Below are positions 44,676-53,851 of a stretch of DNA of 64,000 bases, one piece after another. The position numbers and the translations under genes were made by a program. The notes below the pieces were generated by a model. That model saw only the letters and a list, made by a program, of their open reading frames with translations. It made no database searches and was not told the origin of the DNA. Source of the DNA: Colwellia echini (GTDB taxonomy: Bacteria; Pseudomonadota; Gammaproteobacteria; Enterobacterales; Alteromonadaceae); the NCBI RefSeq assembly GCF_002843355.2, contig NZ_PJAI02000019.1, positions 1-64,000 on the forward strand, in the 5' to 3' direction. How positions within the stretch are numbered: the stretch's first letter is position 1; each line of letters begins with the position of its first letter.

Positions 44676-46046
44676 CTAAGTTAATTGATAATCTGACGCG
44701 CCGTGAGCATTAAATAAGGTTTGATAAAGTCTAGTTGCATAATCATCGGTCATACCTGCAATGTAGTCAGCAATTACGCGATGAGGGTTTAATTGCTTAT
44801 CCACTGCATATTGCCATCGATTGGCACTGTTGCTAGGTAATAAACGAAGTGGATCTGATGATAATGCTTCAAACAGCTCCATCACAATTTGTTGTCCTCG
44901 ATACTCTAAACGCTGCAAGCTTGTAAGTTTAATTACATAAAAGTAAACAAAGTCTTTAAATACCTTTAGAGCTTGCTCGGTTACGTAAGATAAGCGAGCG
45001 TTATAACGTAATAATTGCTCAGTAAAATTAACATCGTCTTGTTCGTTTAAGTCAGTTAATTCAATTGAGGTAATAAGGTAGTTTACTAAACCGCCAATAG
45101 CATCTTTTTGTAAGTGATGATGATCACTAAACAGTTTATCTGTTAAGCTCGCGCTGTATTCTTGTAGCCAAACGTCATCAATCTCAAGCAGTTTTTGAAT
45201 AACTTCTCTTTCAAAGTCAGTTCGGTTAACGACTTTAGTGACTATTGCATCTTCAAGATCATGAATGCCGTAAGCGATATCATCAGCCAATTCCATAATG
45301 GAACAATCAAGCGATTTAAAGCGTGTTTTATGATGTGCTTTCTTTATGTTTTTATCACTATGTTTAGCCGTTTCTTGTGTATTAAAACTTTGAAACAAAC
45401 TACGGTCATCACTAGATAATGGTTTTAATATCCAATCAATAATGTCTTGATCATCTTTATATAACCCTTTTGCCGGATGCCAATCACTGGCTTTAAGCTG
45501 TCTGAAATTACAATTTGATGTAGGTTGACTATTTTTGCTTAACGTCTCTATGAATTGCGGGTATTTCATTAAACCCAGTAAAGTACGGCGACTTAAATTC
45601 ATACCAAAGTGTTCACTGAAGGTTTCTAAACGCCCGACAATACGCAGTGTTTGCCCATTGCCTTCAAAGCCGCCGTGATCACGCATCATATAATTGAGCG
45701 CTATTTCGCCGCCGTGACCAAAAGGCGGATGGCCTATATCATGTGCTAAGCAAATAGTTTCTATTAAGCTATCAGTACTTGGGAAAAGTTCTGCGCATAA
45801 CTCGGGGGATTTACAACGTAATTGTGCGGTAATGCCTGAGCCGATTTGTGCGGCTTCTAACGAATGGGTTAAACGAGTGCGGTAGAAGTCACTTTGACCG
45901 CTACCCATTACTTGAGTTTTTGATTGTAGGCGACGAAATGAAGCTGAGTGTAATATTCTTGCACGATCACGTTGAAAAGGGTCGCGATGATCTTGCAATC
46001 TATTAGGTACTTTTTTTAATCTTCTTGATAACCAAACGTCACTCAT
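44676..46046 (-). CDS. dgt: dGTPase-family HD-domain triphosphohydrolase
   Basis: A 456-residue protein of the dGTPase family. HD metal residues are H61 in LTHSLEAAQIG, H102-D103 in AHDIGHPPFGHGGE, and a later Asp in MELADDIAYGIHDLEDA. FRRLQSKTQV is the N-terminal family signature. It hydrolyses dNTPs, mainly dGTP in known members, to nucleoside and triphosphate. Some homologues restrict phages by dNTP depletion, but nothing here points specifically to defence. Confidence 0.92.
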   Translation of the reverse strand: MSDVWLSRRLKKVPNRLQDHRDPFQRDRARILHSASFRRLQSKTQVMGSGQSDFYRTRLTHSLEAAQIGSGITAQLRCKSPELCAELFPSTDSLIETICLAHDIGHPPFGHGGEIALNYMMRDHGGFEGNGQTLRIVGRLETFSEHFGMNLSRRTLLGLMKYPQFIETLSKNSQPTSNCNFRQLKASDWHPAKGLYKDDQDIIDWILKPLSSDDRSLFQSFNTQETAKHSDKNIKKAHHKTRFKSLDCSIMELADDIAYGIHDLEDAIVTKVVNRTDFEREVIQKLLEIDDVWLQEYSASLTDKLFSDHHHLQKDAIGGLVNYLITSIELTDLNEQDDVNFTEQLLRYNARLSYVTEQALKVFKDFVYFYVIKLTSLQRLEYRGQQIVMELFEALSSDPLRLLPSNSANRWQYAVDKQLNPHRVIADYIAGMTDDYATRLYQTLFNAHGASDYQLT

Positions 46047-46069
46047 GTTTATTTGTCCCTTAACTTAAA

Positions 46070-46117
46070 CTATTAATTTACATTATTAATAGTGATTTTA
46101 ATAATGTAAATTAATAG
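46070..46117. repeat. Perfect 18-bp inverted repeat between cmoB and dgt
   Basis: 46070-46087 is the exact reverse complement of 46100-46117, with a 12-nt loop. It also overlaps a 19-bp direct repeat (46086-46104 and 46111-46129). Located after cmoB and just before dgt; it may terminate cmoAB transcription or act as a binding site for dgt. Confidence 0.88.
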
Positions 46118-46143
46118 TGATTTTAATAAGGTACACCAGATAG

Positions 46144-47112
46144 TTAGGCGTTGGCAATAAATATGGCGCGTTTAGGGGCAGGGTAGCCTTCAATGGTTTT
46201 AGTGTTATCTTCTGGGTCAAGAAAATCTTGTAGAGACTCAGTATCAATCCACTGTGTTTTTCGTTGCTCATCTAAAGCGGTAATATCAGTATTAACCACG
46301 CGCACATTGGTAAAACCACAACGTTCTAACCAAGCACACATTGCTTTTTCACTAGGTAAAAACCAGACATTACGCATTTTTGCATAACGCTCACCAGGAA
46401 CAAGCACAGTGTTTTCATCGCCATCAACAATTAAAGTTTCTAAGACTAATTCACCACCTTTAACCAGTTGTGCTTTTAATTGATAAAGAAAGTCAATCGG
46501 CGAACGGCGATGATACAAAACGCCCATAGCAAATACGGTATCAAAAGCTTTTAACTCAGGTAATTGCTCTACACCTAAAGGTAATAAATGTACTTGATCA
46601 TCATTAATAAAGTGTTTTATGGCATTAAACTGCATTAAAAATAATTGAGTAGGGTCAATGCCCACCACAAATTTTGCATCACAGCCACGCATACGCCATA
46701 AGTGATAACCGCTGCCACAACCTATATCTAGTACATATCGACCTGATAAATCGCTAATGTGTTCAGCTAATCTGTCCCACTTAAAATCACTGCGCCATTC
46801 GGTATCAATGTGTAAACCGTGAATATGGTACGGACCTTTTCGCCAAGGTTTAAACTTCTTCATTAAATTTTCAAGACGTTTAAATTCACCTTGATTTAAA
46901 TCGCCAAGCTCACCCACTTCAACTTTGTCAGTTAAATTAGTTTTTGCCTCACCAGCTACACTTGGTAAAGCATCGAGTGTTTTTTGCCAATGCTTGTATT
47001 CACCATGTAAATTATTGTCATGCCAATCGGTTAATTGTGCTGGTAAAGTATTTAACCAATGGCTTAAGCGGTTAGTGGCAATTTTTTGATAAAACAAGTT
47101 GAACTGATTCAT
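46144..47112 (-). CDS. cmoB: tRNA U34 carboxymethyltransferase CmoB
   Basis: A 322-residue SAM-fold enzyme, the length of E. coli Cmo[29 protein letters not shown] and [15 protein letters not shown] (motif I) are typical, with [14 protein letters not shown] later. It uses carboxy-SAM to convert 5-hydroxyuridine-34 of tRNA to cmo5U. It follows cmoA on the same strand with 104 bp between them. Confidence 0.95.
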   Translation of the reverse strand: MNQFNLFYQKIATNRLSHWLNTLPAQLTDWHDNNLHGEYKHWQKTLDALPSVAGEAKTNLTDKVEVGELGDLNQGEFKRLENLMKKFKPWRKGPYHIHGLHIDTEWRSDFKWDRLAEHISDLSGRYVLDIGCGSGYHLWRMRGCDAKFVVGIDPTQLFLMQFNAIKHFINDDQVHLLPLGVEQLPELKAFDTVFAMGVLYHRRSPIDFLYQLKAQLVKGGELVLETLIVDGDENTVLVPGERYAKMRNVWFLPSEKAMCAWLERCGFTNVRVVNTDITALDEQRKTQWIDTESLQDFLDPEDNTKTIEGYPAPKRAIFIANA

Positions 47113-47166
47113 AAAGAGTTTCTTTTAAGGTTTTTTTAAATGTGACTTTTAGGCTGCTTTTTTAAT

Positions 47167-47211
47167 CGTAACTAGTTTAAGCATGACTAGTCTAATCGTG
47201 ACTCGTTTGTA
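47167..47211. repeat. Three degenerate 15-bp tandem copies
   Basis: Units at 47167-47181, 47182-47196 and 47197-47211 share the core c-r-t-g-a-c-t-a-g-t-t. They sit between cmoA and cmoB. Confidence 0.55.
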
Positions 47212-47216
47212 GGAAA

Positions 47217-47945
47217 TTATTTTATGGCAACAAATGAAGTGAAGTTAAAACATTGAAACCACTGCGAACTATGATTAAACCCTGCGATGGCTAAGCGCTC
47301 TTTATGTACTTCAACAGAGTCGGTTAGCATTACTTTTTCAAGTGCGGTGCGTTTTTGCGCAACTTCTAATTCACTATAACCATTGTCACGTTTAAAGTTG
47401 TGGTGTAGATCAATAAGTACTTCATCAATACGTTGATCATTGCTCGATATTTTCTCTGATAATACCAATAAGCCGCCGGGTTTTAAGCCTTTTGCTATTT
47501 TGGTTAATAACGCTTGGCGCTCTGATTTGTCAATAAACTGTAAAGTAAAGTTAAGGACAACCATCGACGCGTTTTCAATAGCTATATCTTGAATATTACC
47601 TTCAATAATTTCAACAGGGGTTTTGCCTTTAAAAGCTTCAACGTGCATTTTACAGCGTTTTACCATATCAATAGAATTATCTACGCCAATAATTTTACAA
47701 CCTGTTGCTGTTATGCCTTTTCGCATAGCGAGGGTTGCCGCGCCAAGTGAACAGCCTAAATCATAAATATTACTGTTGTCTTGAGCGAATTGTTTGCTAA
47801 GTCTGCCAATGGTTTCAATAATGGTATTGTAACCAGGTACAGACCGCGAAATCATGTCAGGGAAAACTTCAACAACTTGTGCATCAAAGGTAAAGTTTTT
47901 AACTTGAGAATGTGCTTGCGAGTATATTAAATCAGTATCAGACAT
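47217..47945 (-). CDS. cmoA: Carboxy-SAM synthase CmoA
   Basis: A 242-residue SAM-fold protein. [19 protein letters not shown] is motif [19 protein letters not shown] and [14 protein letters not shown] follow, and the N-terminal [22 protein letters not shown] is CmoA-specific. It makes carboxy-S-adenosylmethionine from SAM and prephenate for CmoB. Divergent from aspS. Confidence 0.95.
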   Translation of the reverse strand: MSDTDLIYSQAHSQVKNFTFDAQVVEVFPDMISRSVPGYNTIIETIGRLSKQFAQDNSNIYDLGCSLGAATLAMRKGITATGCKIIGVDNSIDMVKRCKMHVEAFKGKTPVEIIEGNIQDIAIENASMVVLNFTLQFIDKSERQALLTKIAKGLKPGGLLVLSEKISSNDQRIDEVLIDLHHNFKRDNGYSELEVAQKRTALEKVMLTDSVEVHKERLAIAGFNHSSQWFQCFNFTSFVAIK

Positions 47946-48054
47946 GAGCTTTTAACTATTCACTATTTATAAAATTTAAAAAGTTATTTATTTTAACCGA
48001 TCTTATTAGCAAGGTATATCTAGTGAGTTTGTTTTTATTCTTGGTTGATAAGGT

Positions 48055-48137
48055 TTTATACCCGTTACCATTCAATATGCATATTTCAGAGCGCTTGAGG
48101 AATTTCAATTCAAGGCTCTGTGATAAAGGAATGGTTA
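48055..48137. repeat. Hairpin-forming intergenic element upstream of aspS
   Basis: An imperfect hairpin: outer CCATTC/GAATGG (48068-48073 with 48129-48134), inner CAGAGC-CTTGA with TCAAG-GCTCTG (48087-48098 with 48110-48120). The sequence TTATACCCGTTACC then CAATATGC resembles segments near 23951, 50741 and 62890, suggesting a degenerate dispersed repeat. Confidence 0.5.
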
Positions 48138-48162
48138 TATTTATCCATCTGGCTGTTCTAGG

Positions 48163-48190
48163 GTGACATTAATAACTATTGCTTTATAAT
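48163..48190 (+). promoter_or_regulatory. aspS promoter
   Basis: GTGACA (48163-48168) and a perfect TATAAT (48185-48190), spaced 16 bp, 78 bp before the aspS start. Confidence 0.62.
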
Positions 48191-48267
48191 ATCCGCAAAA
48201 TTATCGTAATAAGTGCAATTTAAGCGTTTATTAACAAAAATATAATGAATGGTATAGGACAAAATAC

Positions 48268-50049
48268 ATGCGCAGTCTTTATTGTGGTGAGGTGAATGAA
48301 TCTCACATCGGACAAGAAATAACTTTATGTGGTTGGGTTAACAAACGTCGTGATTTAGGCGCAGTGATCTTTTTAGATATTCGTGACCGTGAAGGTCTTG
48401 TGCAAGTAGTTTATGATCCTGATTTACCAGAAGTAATTAAAAAAGCGAATACTTTACGTAATGAGTTTTGTGTACAAATTAAAGGTAAAGTACGTGCTCG
48501 TCCTGAAGGACAAGTAAATAAAGACATGAAAACTGGTGGTATTGAGATTCTAGGATTAGATCTAACTATCTTAAATAAATCAGCACCTTCACCACTTGAC
48601 CCGAACCAAGTTAACTCAGAAGAGCAGCGTTTAAAATATCGTTACTTAGATTTACGTCGCAGCGAAATGACAGAACGTTTACGTTTCCGCGCTAAAGTTA
48701 CCTCAAAAGTACGTAGCTCATTAGAAAGCTTAGGATTTTTAGATATTGAAACGCCAATTCTTACCGCAGCAACCCCAGAAGGTGCACGTGATTATTTAGT
48801 GCCAAGTCGTACCCATAAGGGGCAATTTTTTGCTTTGCCACAATCACCACAATTATTTAAGCAATTATTGATGATGTCGGGCATGGAGCGTTACTATCAA
48901 ATAGTTAAATGTTTCCGTGATGAAGATTTACGCGCTGACAGACAACCAGAATTTACGCAAATAGATATTGAAACTTCATTTATGAGTAGTGATCAGGTAA
49001 TGCAAGTTACTGAAAAAATGATCCGTGAATTGTTCCAAGAAATGCTCAATGTTGATTTAGGCGAATTCCCTCGTATGCCTTATTCTGAAGCCATGTCTCG
49101 TTTTGGTAGCGATAAGCCTGATTTACGTAACCCATTAGAAATCGTTGATATTGCAGACATTGTAAAAGATGTTGAATTTAAAGTGTTATCAACACCTGCA
49201 AACGACGAGAAAGGTCGTGTTGCGATTATTTGTGTACCACAAGGTGCTGCTAAATTCTCACGTAAAGGACTAGACGAATTAACTAAATTTGTTGGCATTT
49301 ACGGCGCTAAAGGCATGCCTTGGTTAAAAGTAAATGATGCTGATGCAGGTCTTGAAGGCTTACAATCACCTATTTTAAAATTCTTAACTGCTGAGCAAGC
49401 ACAAGCTATTTTAGATCGTGCTAATGCGAAAACAGGCGATATTATCTTCTTCGGTGCAGATAACTATACAGTTGTTAGCGAGTCGCTTGGTGCACTTCGT
49501 CTTAAATTAGGTGAAGATTTAGAGCTACTTGAAGGTGAATGGAAACCTCTATGGGTTGTTGACTTCCCTATGTTTGAAGAAGCTGATGGTCAATTACATG
49601 CGATTCATCATCCGTTTACTGCACCTACAAATTTAACTGCGGAACAACTAGAAGCTAATCCTGTTGGTGCATTGTCTGATGCATACGATATGGTATTAAA
49701 TGGTTGTGAATTAGGCGGTGGTTCAGTACGTATTCATAACCAAGACATGCAAGCTGCAGTGTTTAGAATTTTAGGCATTAGTGATGAAGAAGCTCAAGAG
49801 AAATTCGGTTTCCTTCTTGAAGCATTACAATATGGTGCGCCACCACATGCAGGTTTAGCATTTGGTTTAGACCGTTTAGTGATGTTGATGACAGGAACTA
49901 GTTCAATTCGTGACGTAATGGCTTTCCCTAAAACAGCAACAGCAGCTTGTCCATTAACGAATGCGCCGGGTAACGCCAATCCAGAGCAGTTAAAAGAATT
50001 AGGTATTTCAGTTATACCGCAAGTAAAAAAAGATGAGGCGTCACTTTAA
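48268..50049 (+). CDS. aspS: Aspartate-tRNA ligase (bacterial type)
   Basis: A 593-residue class II synthetase. The N-terminal OB domain opens [18 protein letters not shown]; motif 2 is [20 protein letters not shown] and motif 3 [13 protein letters not shown]. The GAD insertion domain typical of bacterial AspRS lies in the middle. It charges tRNA-Asp with aspartate. The length is standard. A hairpin with a U-tract follows. Confidence 0.98.
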   Translation: MRSLYCGEVNESHIGQEITLCGWVNKRRDLGAVIFLDIRDREGLVQVVYDPDLPEVIKKANTLRNEFCVQIKGKVRARPEGQVNKDMKTGGIEILGLDLTILNKSAPSPLDPNQVNSEEQRLKYRYLDLRRSEMTERLRFRAKVTSKVRSSLESLGFLDIETPILTAATPEGARDYLVPSRTHKGQFFALPQSPQLFKQLLMMSGMERYYQIVKCFRDEDLRADRQPEFTQIDIETSFMSSDQVMQVTEKMIRELFQEMLNVDLGEFPRMPYSEAMSRFGSDKPDLRNPLEIVDIADIVKDVEFKVLSTPANDEKGRVAIICVPQGAAKFSRKGLDELTKFVGIYGAKGMPWLKVNDADAGLEGLQSPILKFLTAEQAQAILDRANAKTGDIIFFGADNYTVVSESLGALRLKLGEDLELLEGEWKPLWVVDFPMFEEADGQLHAIHHPFTAPTNLTAEQLEANPVGALSDAYDMVLNGCELGGGSVRIHNQDMQAAVFRILGISDEEAQEKFGFLLEALQYGAPPHAGLAFGLDRLVMLMTGTSSIRDVMAFPKTATAACPLTNAPGNANPEQLKELGISVIPQVKKDEASL

Positions 50050-50113
50050 TTCGCTAATATTCCCTTATTTATAGCGGAATTTTTAGTTAAATAAATTGTC
50101 ATAATTAGTTATT

Positions 50114-50150
50114 AATGCAGCTATTACTTATGTTTTAGCTGCATTTTTTA
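50114..50150 (+). terminator. Terminator after aspS
   Basis: A perfect 10-bp stem (50114-50123 with 50136-50145) followed by TTTTA. Confidence 0.85.
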
Positions 50151-50208
50151 TGCTCTAATAAAAGTTATACAACGCTTTAATCATAAAGAATAAATAAAAG
50201 GCAAGTCA

Positions 50209-50736
50209 TTGGCAATAATATTAGGGATAGATCCCGGATCACGCTTTACAGGTTATGGCGTTATCAAAAAAGAAAATAACAAATTCACTTACCTTGGAAG
50301 CGGTTGTATTAAAGCGCTCAGCCAAGGGGAAGATTTAGCTTCTCGTCTACAAACTATTTTTGCTGGCGTTTCGGAGTTAATTATTCAATTTAAACCCGAT
50401 ATGTTTGCCATTGAACAAGTTTTTATGGGGGTAAATCCTGGAGGTGCGTTAAAGCTTGGTCAAGCACGCGGAGCTGCTATTGTTGCAGCAACCAATACAG
50501 GTTTAGCCATTAGTGAATATTCAGCAAGACAAATTAAACAAGCAGTAGTTGGCACGGGTGCTGCCGATAAAAGCCAAGTGCAACACATGGTAAAAACTAT
50601 GCTCAAGTTACCTGGTACGCCACAAGCCGACGCCGCCGATGCTTTAGCTGTAGCACTCTGTCATGCACATAGTCATACCAGTATTGCCATATTAGCGGGG
50701 CAAGCAACTAAAACTGTAAGGGGGCGACTGCGATAA
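50209..50736 (+). CDS. ruvC: Holliday junction endonuclease RuvC
   Basis: A 175-residue resolvase. The start is TTG, set by AAAAGG nine bases before and by the expected N-terminus [17 protein letters not shown]; no ATG is close. Catalytic acids are D8, the Glu of FAIEQVFMG and the Asp pair of [14 protein letters not shown]. It cuts Holliday junctions loaded by RuvAB. It has its own gap before ruvA, as in E. coli where only ruvAB is SOS-controlled. Confidence 0.96.
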   Translation: MAIILGIDPGSRFTGYGVIKKENNKFTYLGSGCIKALSQGEDLASRLQTIFAGVSELIIQFKPDMFAIEQVFMGVNPGGALKLGQARGAAIVAATNTGLAISEYSARQIKQAVVGTGAADKSQVQHMVKTMLKLPGTPQADAADALAVALCHAHSHTSIAILAGQATKTVRGRLR

Positions 50737-50740
50737 TTAA

Positions 50741-50795
50741 CGGGTATAAACCCGTAACCGTTGAAATGCTGAAATACGCATAGAGTGAGCGTGAA
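50741..50795. repeat. Possible copy of the dispersed intergenic element
   Basis: After the ruvC stop, ACGGGTATAAACCCGT forms a short palindrome-like stem, followed by AACCGTTGAAATGC. This aligns loosely with the element at 48055. Weak evidence. Confidence 0.3.
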
Positions 50796-50837
50796 TAAAT
50801 TTATATCTACAAAGTACTATTATACTCAAGCTTGCTT

Positions 50838-50857
50838 TACTGTATAAATATATAGTG
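50838..50857 (+). promoter_or_regulatory. LexA-like (SOS) box before ruvA
   Basis: TACTGTATAAATATATAGTG matches the E. coli SOS consensus (TACTGT, alternating AT, ACAGTA) at all but three positions. It lies 41 bp before the ruvA start, fitting SOS control of ruvAB. Confidence 0.68.
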
Positions 50858-50897
50858 TTATTCTCTTGGTTAAATTATTTAGACTTTGGTACTTAAT

Positions 50898-51533
50898 GTG
50901 ATTGGTCGTTTACGTGGCACACTTGTCGAAAAAATCTCCCCTGAAATATTAATAGAATGCGCGGGTGTCGGTTACGAAGTAACTATGCCGATGACGAGCA
51001 TTTATGCATTACCTGAACTTGAGCAACAAGCGATTATTTATACCCACTTTGTGGTGCGTGAAGATGCCCAGTTGCTGTATGGATTTGCGAATAAAATCGA
51101 GCGAAGATTATTTAGATTATTGATTAAAGTAAATGGCGTGGGACCTAAACTTGCTTTAGCTATTTTATCTAATATGTCAGCTGATCAATTTGTTAGCTGC
51201 GTTAGACATGATGACATTAGTGCTATTGTTAAAATTCCAGGGGTTGGTAAAAAAACTGCTGAGCGTTTATTAATTGAAATGCGTGACCGTTTAAAAGACT
51301 GGCAAGCACAACAAATTCATATAGTAAGTGATGGCGGTGTTATGCCGGAGCAACTTTCTACTGAGCTCAATCAAGAGTCAACTTTCATTAATGATAATAA
51401 AGGTGATGCTATCAATGCTTTGTTATCGCTTGGTTATAAACAAGTTCAAGCTGATAAAGCAGTTAAAGCCGTATATAATCGCGAAATGTCGAGTGAAGAT
51501 ATTATTCGTGATGCGTTAAAATCAATGCTTTAA
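50898..51533 (+). CDS. ruvA: Holliday junction branch migration subunit RuvA
   Basis: A 211-residue protein starting with GTG at 50898 to give [12 protein letters not shown], the standard RuvA N-terminus; the frame is open four codons further but those lack homology. Two helix-hairpin-helix motifs are visible: [17 protein letters not shown] and [19 protein letters not shown]. It binds four-way junctions as tetramers and loads RuvB. The SOS box lies upstream. Confidence 0.95.
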   Translation: MIGRLRGTLVEKISPEILIECAGVGYEVTMPMTSIYALPELEQQAIIYTHFVVREDAQLLYGFANKIERRLFRLLIKVNGVGPKLALAILSNMSADQFVSCVRHDDISAIVKIPGVGKKTAERLLIEMRDRLKDWQAQQIHIVSDGGVMPEQLSTELNQESTFINDNKGDAINALLSLGYKQVQADKAVKAVYNREMSSEDIIRDALKSML

Positions 51534-51635
51534 AGCGCTTGTCTGTACCTTGACTGTAAATTACAGAGTAAAAAACGCAATAAAAAATCGATGAAAAAAG
51601 AGTCAATGAAAAATACTCAATGAAAGGAATAACCC

Positions 51636-52646
51636 ATGATAGAAGCTGATCGACTGATTGAGCCTATTGCCAGTATTGAAGATGAAAATGTCGATCGCGC
51701 CATTCGTCCTAAAATGTTACAAGACTATACCGGTCAAGAGCATGTTAAAGCGCAGATGGAAATATTCATTCCTGCCGCAAAAAATCGTGGCGAGCCATTA
51801 GATCACTTACTTATTTTTGGGCCTCCAGGTTTAGGTAAAACAACTTTAGCTAACATTGTTGCCAACGAAATGGGCGTAAACATTCGTACTACTTCGGGCC
51901 CAGTACTGGAAAAAGCAGGCGATTTAGCGGCACTGTTAACCAATTTAGAAGAAAACGATATACTTTTTATTGATGAAATTCACCGTTTAAGCCCAATGGT
52001 AGAAGAAATTCTTTATCCCGCGATGGAAGATTATCAATTAGATATAATGATTGGCGAAGGTCCTGCAGCGCGTTCTATCAAACTTGATTTACCACCATTT
52101 ACTTTAATTGGCGCAACTACGCGTGCTGGCGCTTTAACATCACCGTTACGTGATCGTTTTGGTATTGTGCAACGTTTAGAGTTTTATAACGTGCAAGAGC
52201 TGTCTTCTATTGTTACTCGTTCAGCACATTTTTTGAATTTAACCATTGATGCCGAAGGTGCTTTTGAAGTGGCTCGCCGAGCACGTGGTACGCCGCGTAT
52301 TGCAAATCGGTTATTACGCCGAGTACGAGATTATGCAGACATTAAATCTCAAGGTATTGTTAATAAAACAACGGCCGCTGCTGCGCTTGATATGTTAGAA
52401 GTAGATAATGAAGGTTTTGATATCATGGATAGAAAACTACTGCATGCCATTATCGATAAATTTATGGGCGGCCCAGTAGGCTTAGATAATGTTGCCGCGG
52501 CTATTGGCGAAGAGCGAGAAACTATTGAAGATGTGTTAGAGCCATTTTTAATTCAACAAGGCTTTTTACAACGTACGCCACGTGGAAGAATTGTTACGGA
52601 TAGAGCTTATCAACATTTTGGTATTAGTAAGCCAGAAGGTTCATAA
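51636..52646 (+). CDS. ruvB: Holliday junction helicase RuvB
   Basis: A 336-residue AAA+ motor. Walker A is [11 protein letters not shown], Walker B FIDEIHR, sensor 1 and the arginine finger lie around [19 protein letters not shown], and the winged helix is the C-terminal part with TPRGRIVT. It drives branch migration with RuvA. It follows ruvA by about 100 bp with AAAGGA before the ATG. Confidence 0.97.
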   Translation: MIEADRLIEPIASIEDENVDRAIRPKMLQDYTGQEHVKAQMEIFIPAAKNRGEPLDHLLIFGPPGLGKTTLANIVANEMGVNIRTTSGPVLEKAGDLAALLTNLEENDILFIDEIHRLSPMVEEILYPAMEDYQLDIMIGEGPAARSIKLDLPPFTLIGATTRAGALTSPLRDRFGIVQRLEFYNVQELSSIVTRSAHFLNLTIDAEGAFEVARRARGTPRIANRLLRRVRDYADIKSQGIVNKTTAAAALDMLEVDNEGFDIMDRKLLHAIIDKFMGGPVGLDNVAAAIGEERETIEDVLEPFLIQQGFLQRTPRGRIVTDRAYQHFGISKPEGS

Positions 52647-52703
52647 AATTGCTAGACAGCTTATAAGTAGCTAAAAGTATCAGTGATAAAATGTATCATT
52701 AAT

Positions 52704-52734
52704 AAAAAATGCCAGATAATCACTGGCATTTTTT
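52704..52734. terminator. Bidirectional terminator between ruvB and the DUF2062 gene
   Basis: A 12-bp stem (52704-52715 with 52723-52734) with A-tract left and T-tract right, between converging genes. The core is ATGCCAG/CTGGCAT. Confidence 0.9.
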
Positions 52735-52757
52735 ATTTTAGCTACTTAATGAATAAG

Positions 52758-53276
52758 TTATTTATGCGGACGTTTCTGCCAAGCTTTAATCGTTTGATAA
52801 CGCCATAACATCTGGATTGTAAAATACCCTAAAACAGAGAAAAGTAGCGCAAGTACACCGCAGCCCAATAAAAATGCAGGGCCGATGGTTGATAAACTGT
52901 CGATCACCCATTGCCAGCTTGCTTCAAATTGAAAGCTTCGCTCTCGCACACCTAATATCAAAGTGCCTACTAAATAACAGCCATAAAAAATAAAAGGCAT
53001 AGTAAACGGATTTGTAAGCCATACTAAAGCAACAGATAAAGGTAAGTTAGCATGTAAAATAATTGCCGCAGCAGCAGCTAAAATCATTTGAAAAGGTACT
53101 GGCATGAATGCAAAGAATAAACCGACAGCAAAGGCTTTAGCAACCGAGTGACGATTTAAGTGCCAAAGGTTTGGGTTGTGTAATAGGCTGCCAAAAACCT
53201 TAAGACATTTATTGTCTTTGATTGCTTGTTGGTCTGGCATAAAGCGTTTGATGAGTTTTTTCGCCATTTTCTTCAA
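52758..53276 (-). CDS. DUF2062 domain membrane protein
   Basis: A 172-residue protein of the DUF2062 family. A basic N-terminus is followed by LWHLNRHSVAKAFAVGLFFAFMPVPFQM, LVWLTNPFTMPFIFYGCYLVG and a final helix near LLGCGVLALLFSVLGYF. Three to four membrane segments are predicted. The function is unknown; similar genes lie beside comEC and msbA in many gammaproteobacteria. Confidence 0.85.
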   Translation of the reverse strand: MKKMAKKLIKRFMPDQQAIKDNKCLKVFGSLLHNPNLWHLNRHSVAKAFAVGLFFAFMPVPFQMILAAAAAIILHANLPLSVALVWLTNPFTMPFIFYGCYLVGTLILGVRERSFQFEASWQWVIDSLSTIGPAFLLGCGVLALLFSVLGYFTIQMLWRYQTIKAWQKRPHK

Positions 53277-53318
53277 CAGATCCTTTGACTATATTTTAAA
53301 ATTTAACAAATTAAGCTA

Positions 53319-53402
53319 TTTTCACTGAGCTTTTCACTGAGCTTTTCACTGAGCTTTTCACTAAGCTTTTCACGGAACTATTAACTGAGATTTTAACTGA
53401 GT
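53319..53402. repeat. 12-bp tandem repeat, seven graded copies
   Basis: Copies of ttttcactgagc start at 53319. The first three are identical; the fourth to seventh diverge progressively. It lies upstream of the DUF2062 gene. Confidence 0.9.
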
Positions 53403-53669
53403 TATGCTTATAAGTTATTTTAAAGAATATAGATGTTAGTTTTATTACTATAATAAGTTAGTCCACATGTTACTTATCACGTTTAAGAAATAATTAAATT
53501 AAAAATACAGGTTTTAGTATTCATTACTCATTATGCTGTAAACCTTATAGTTATTTCGAAAGTACTATTAAACTTGTACCAAAGTAACCAAGTTATAAAT
53601 AACTGAACATTGGATAAACATTGTTACACAACAAAGCTATTTTACTCGTTTTCAGCGTTACTTTTTCTA

Positions 53670-53707
53670 TCAATAGACCGCTATTGAGTACATCAAAGTG
53701 CTTTGAT
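53670..53707. promoter_or_regulatory. Two adjacent perfect dyads upstream of comEC
   Basis: TCAATAG-ACCG-CTATTGA (53670-53687) and ATCAAAG-TG-CTTTGAT (53692-53707) are 4 bp apart and about 145 bp before comEC. They are candidate operators or small hairpins. The rest of the 575-bp gap holds no supported gene. Confidence 0.45.
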
Positions 53708-53851
53708 AACGAATAAACTCCCATTATTGTGTGAAAACTAAATTTATATTTTAATTTTCATTTACTTATAAAATTCATTATCCAGAGTTCAGGTTAAATA
53801 CTGATTTAATACAATTATTTAATAGTAAAAAATAAAAGGATTTATATCACT

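Noticed and set aside
43408-46046. A confirmed anti-phage system
   Set aside because: Neither gene has a defence-specific partner here; both families are mostly housekeeping.
51554-51566. CTGTAAATTACAG before ruvB as a second LexA box
   Set aside because: The CTG and CAG halves are seven bases apart; LexA needs ten.
53319-53402. CRISPR array
   Set aside because: The units are contiguous 12-bp copies without spacers, and no cas gene is present in the window.
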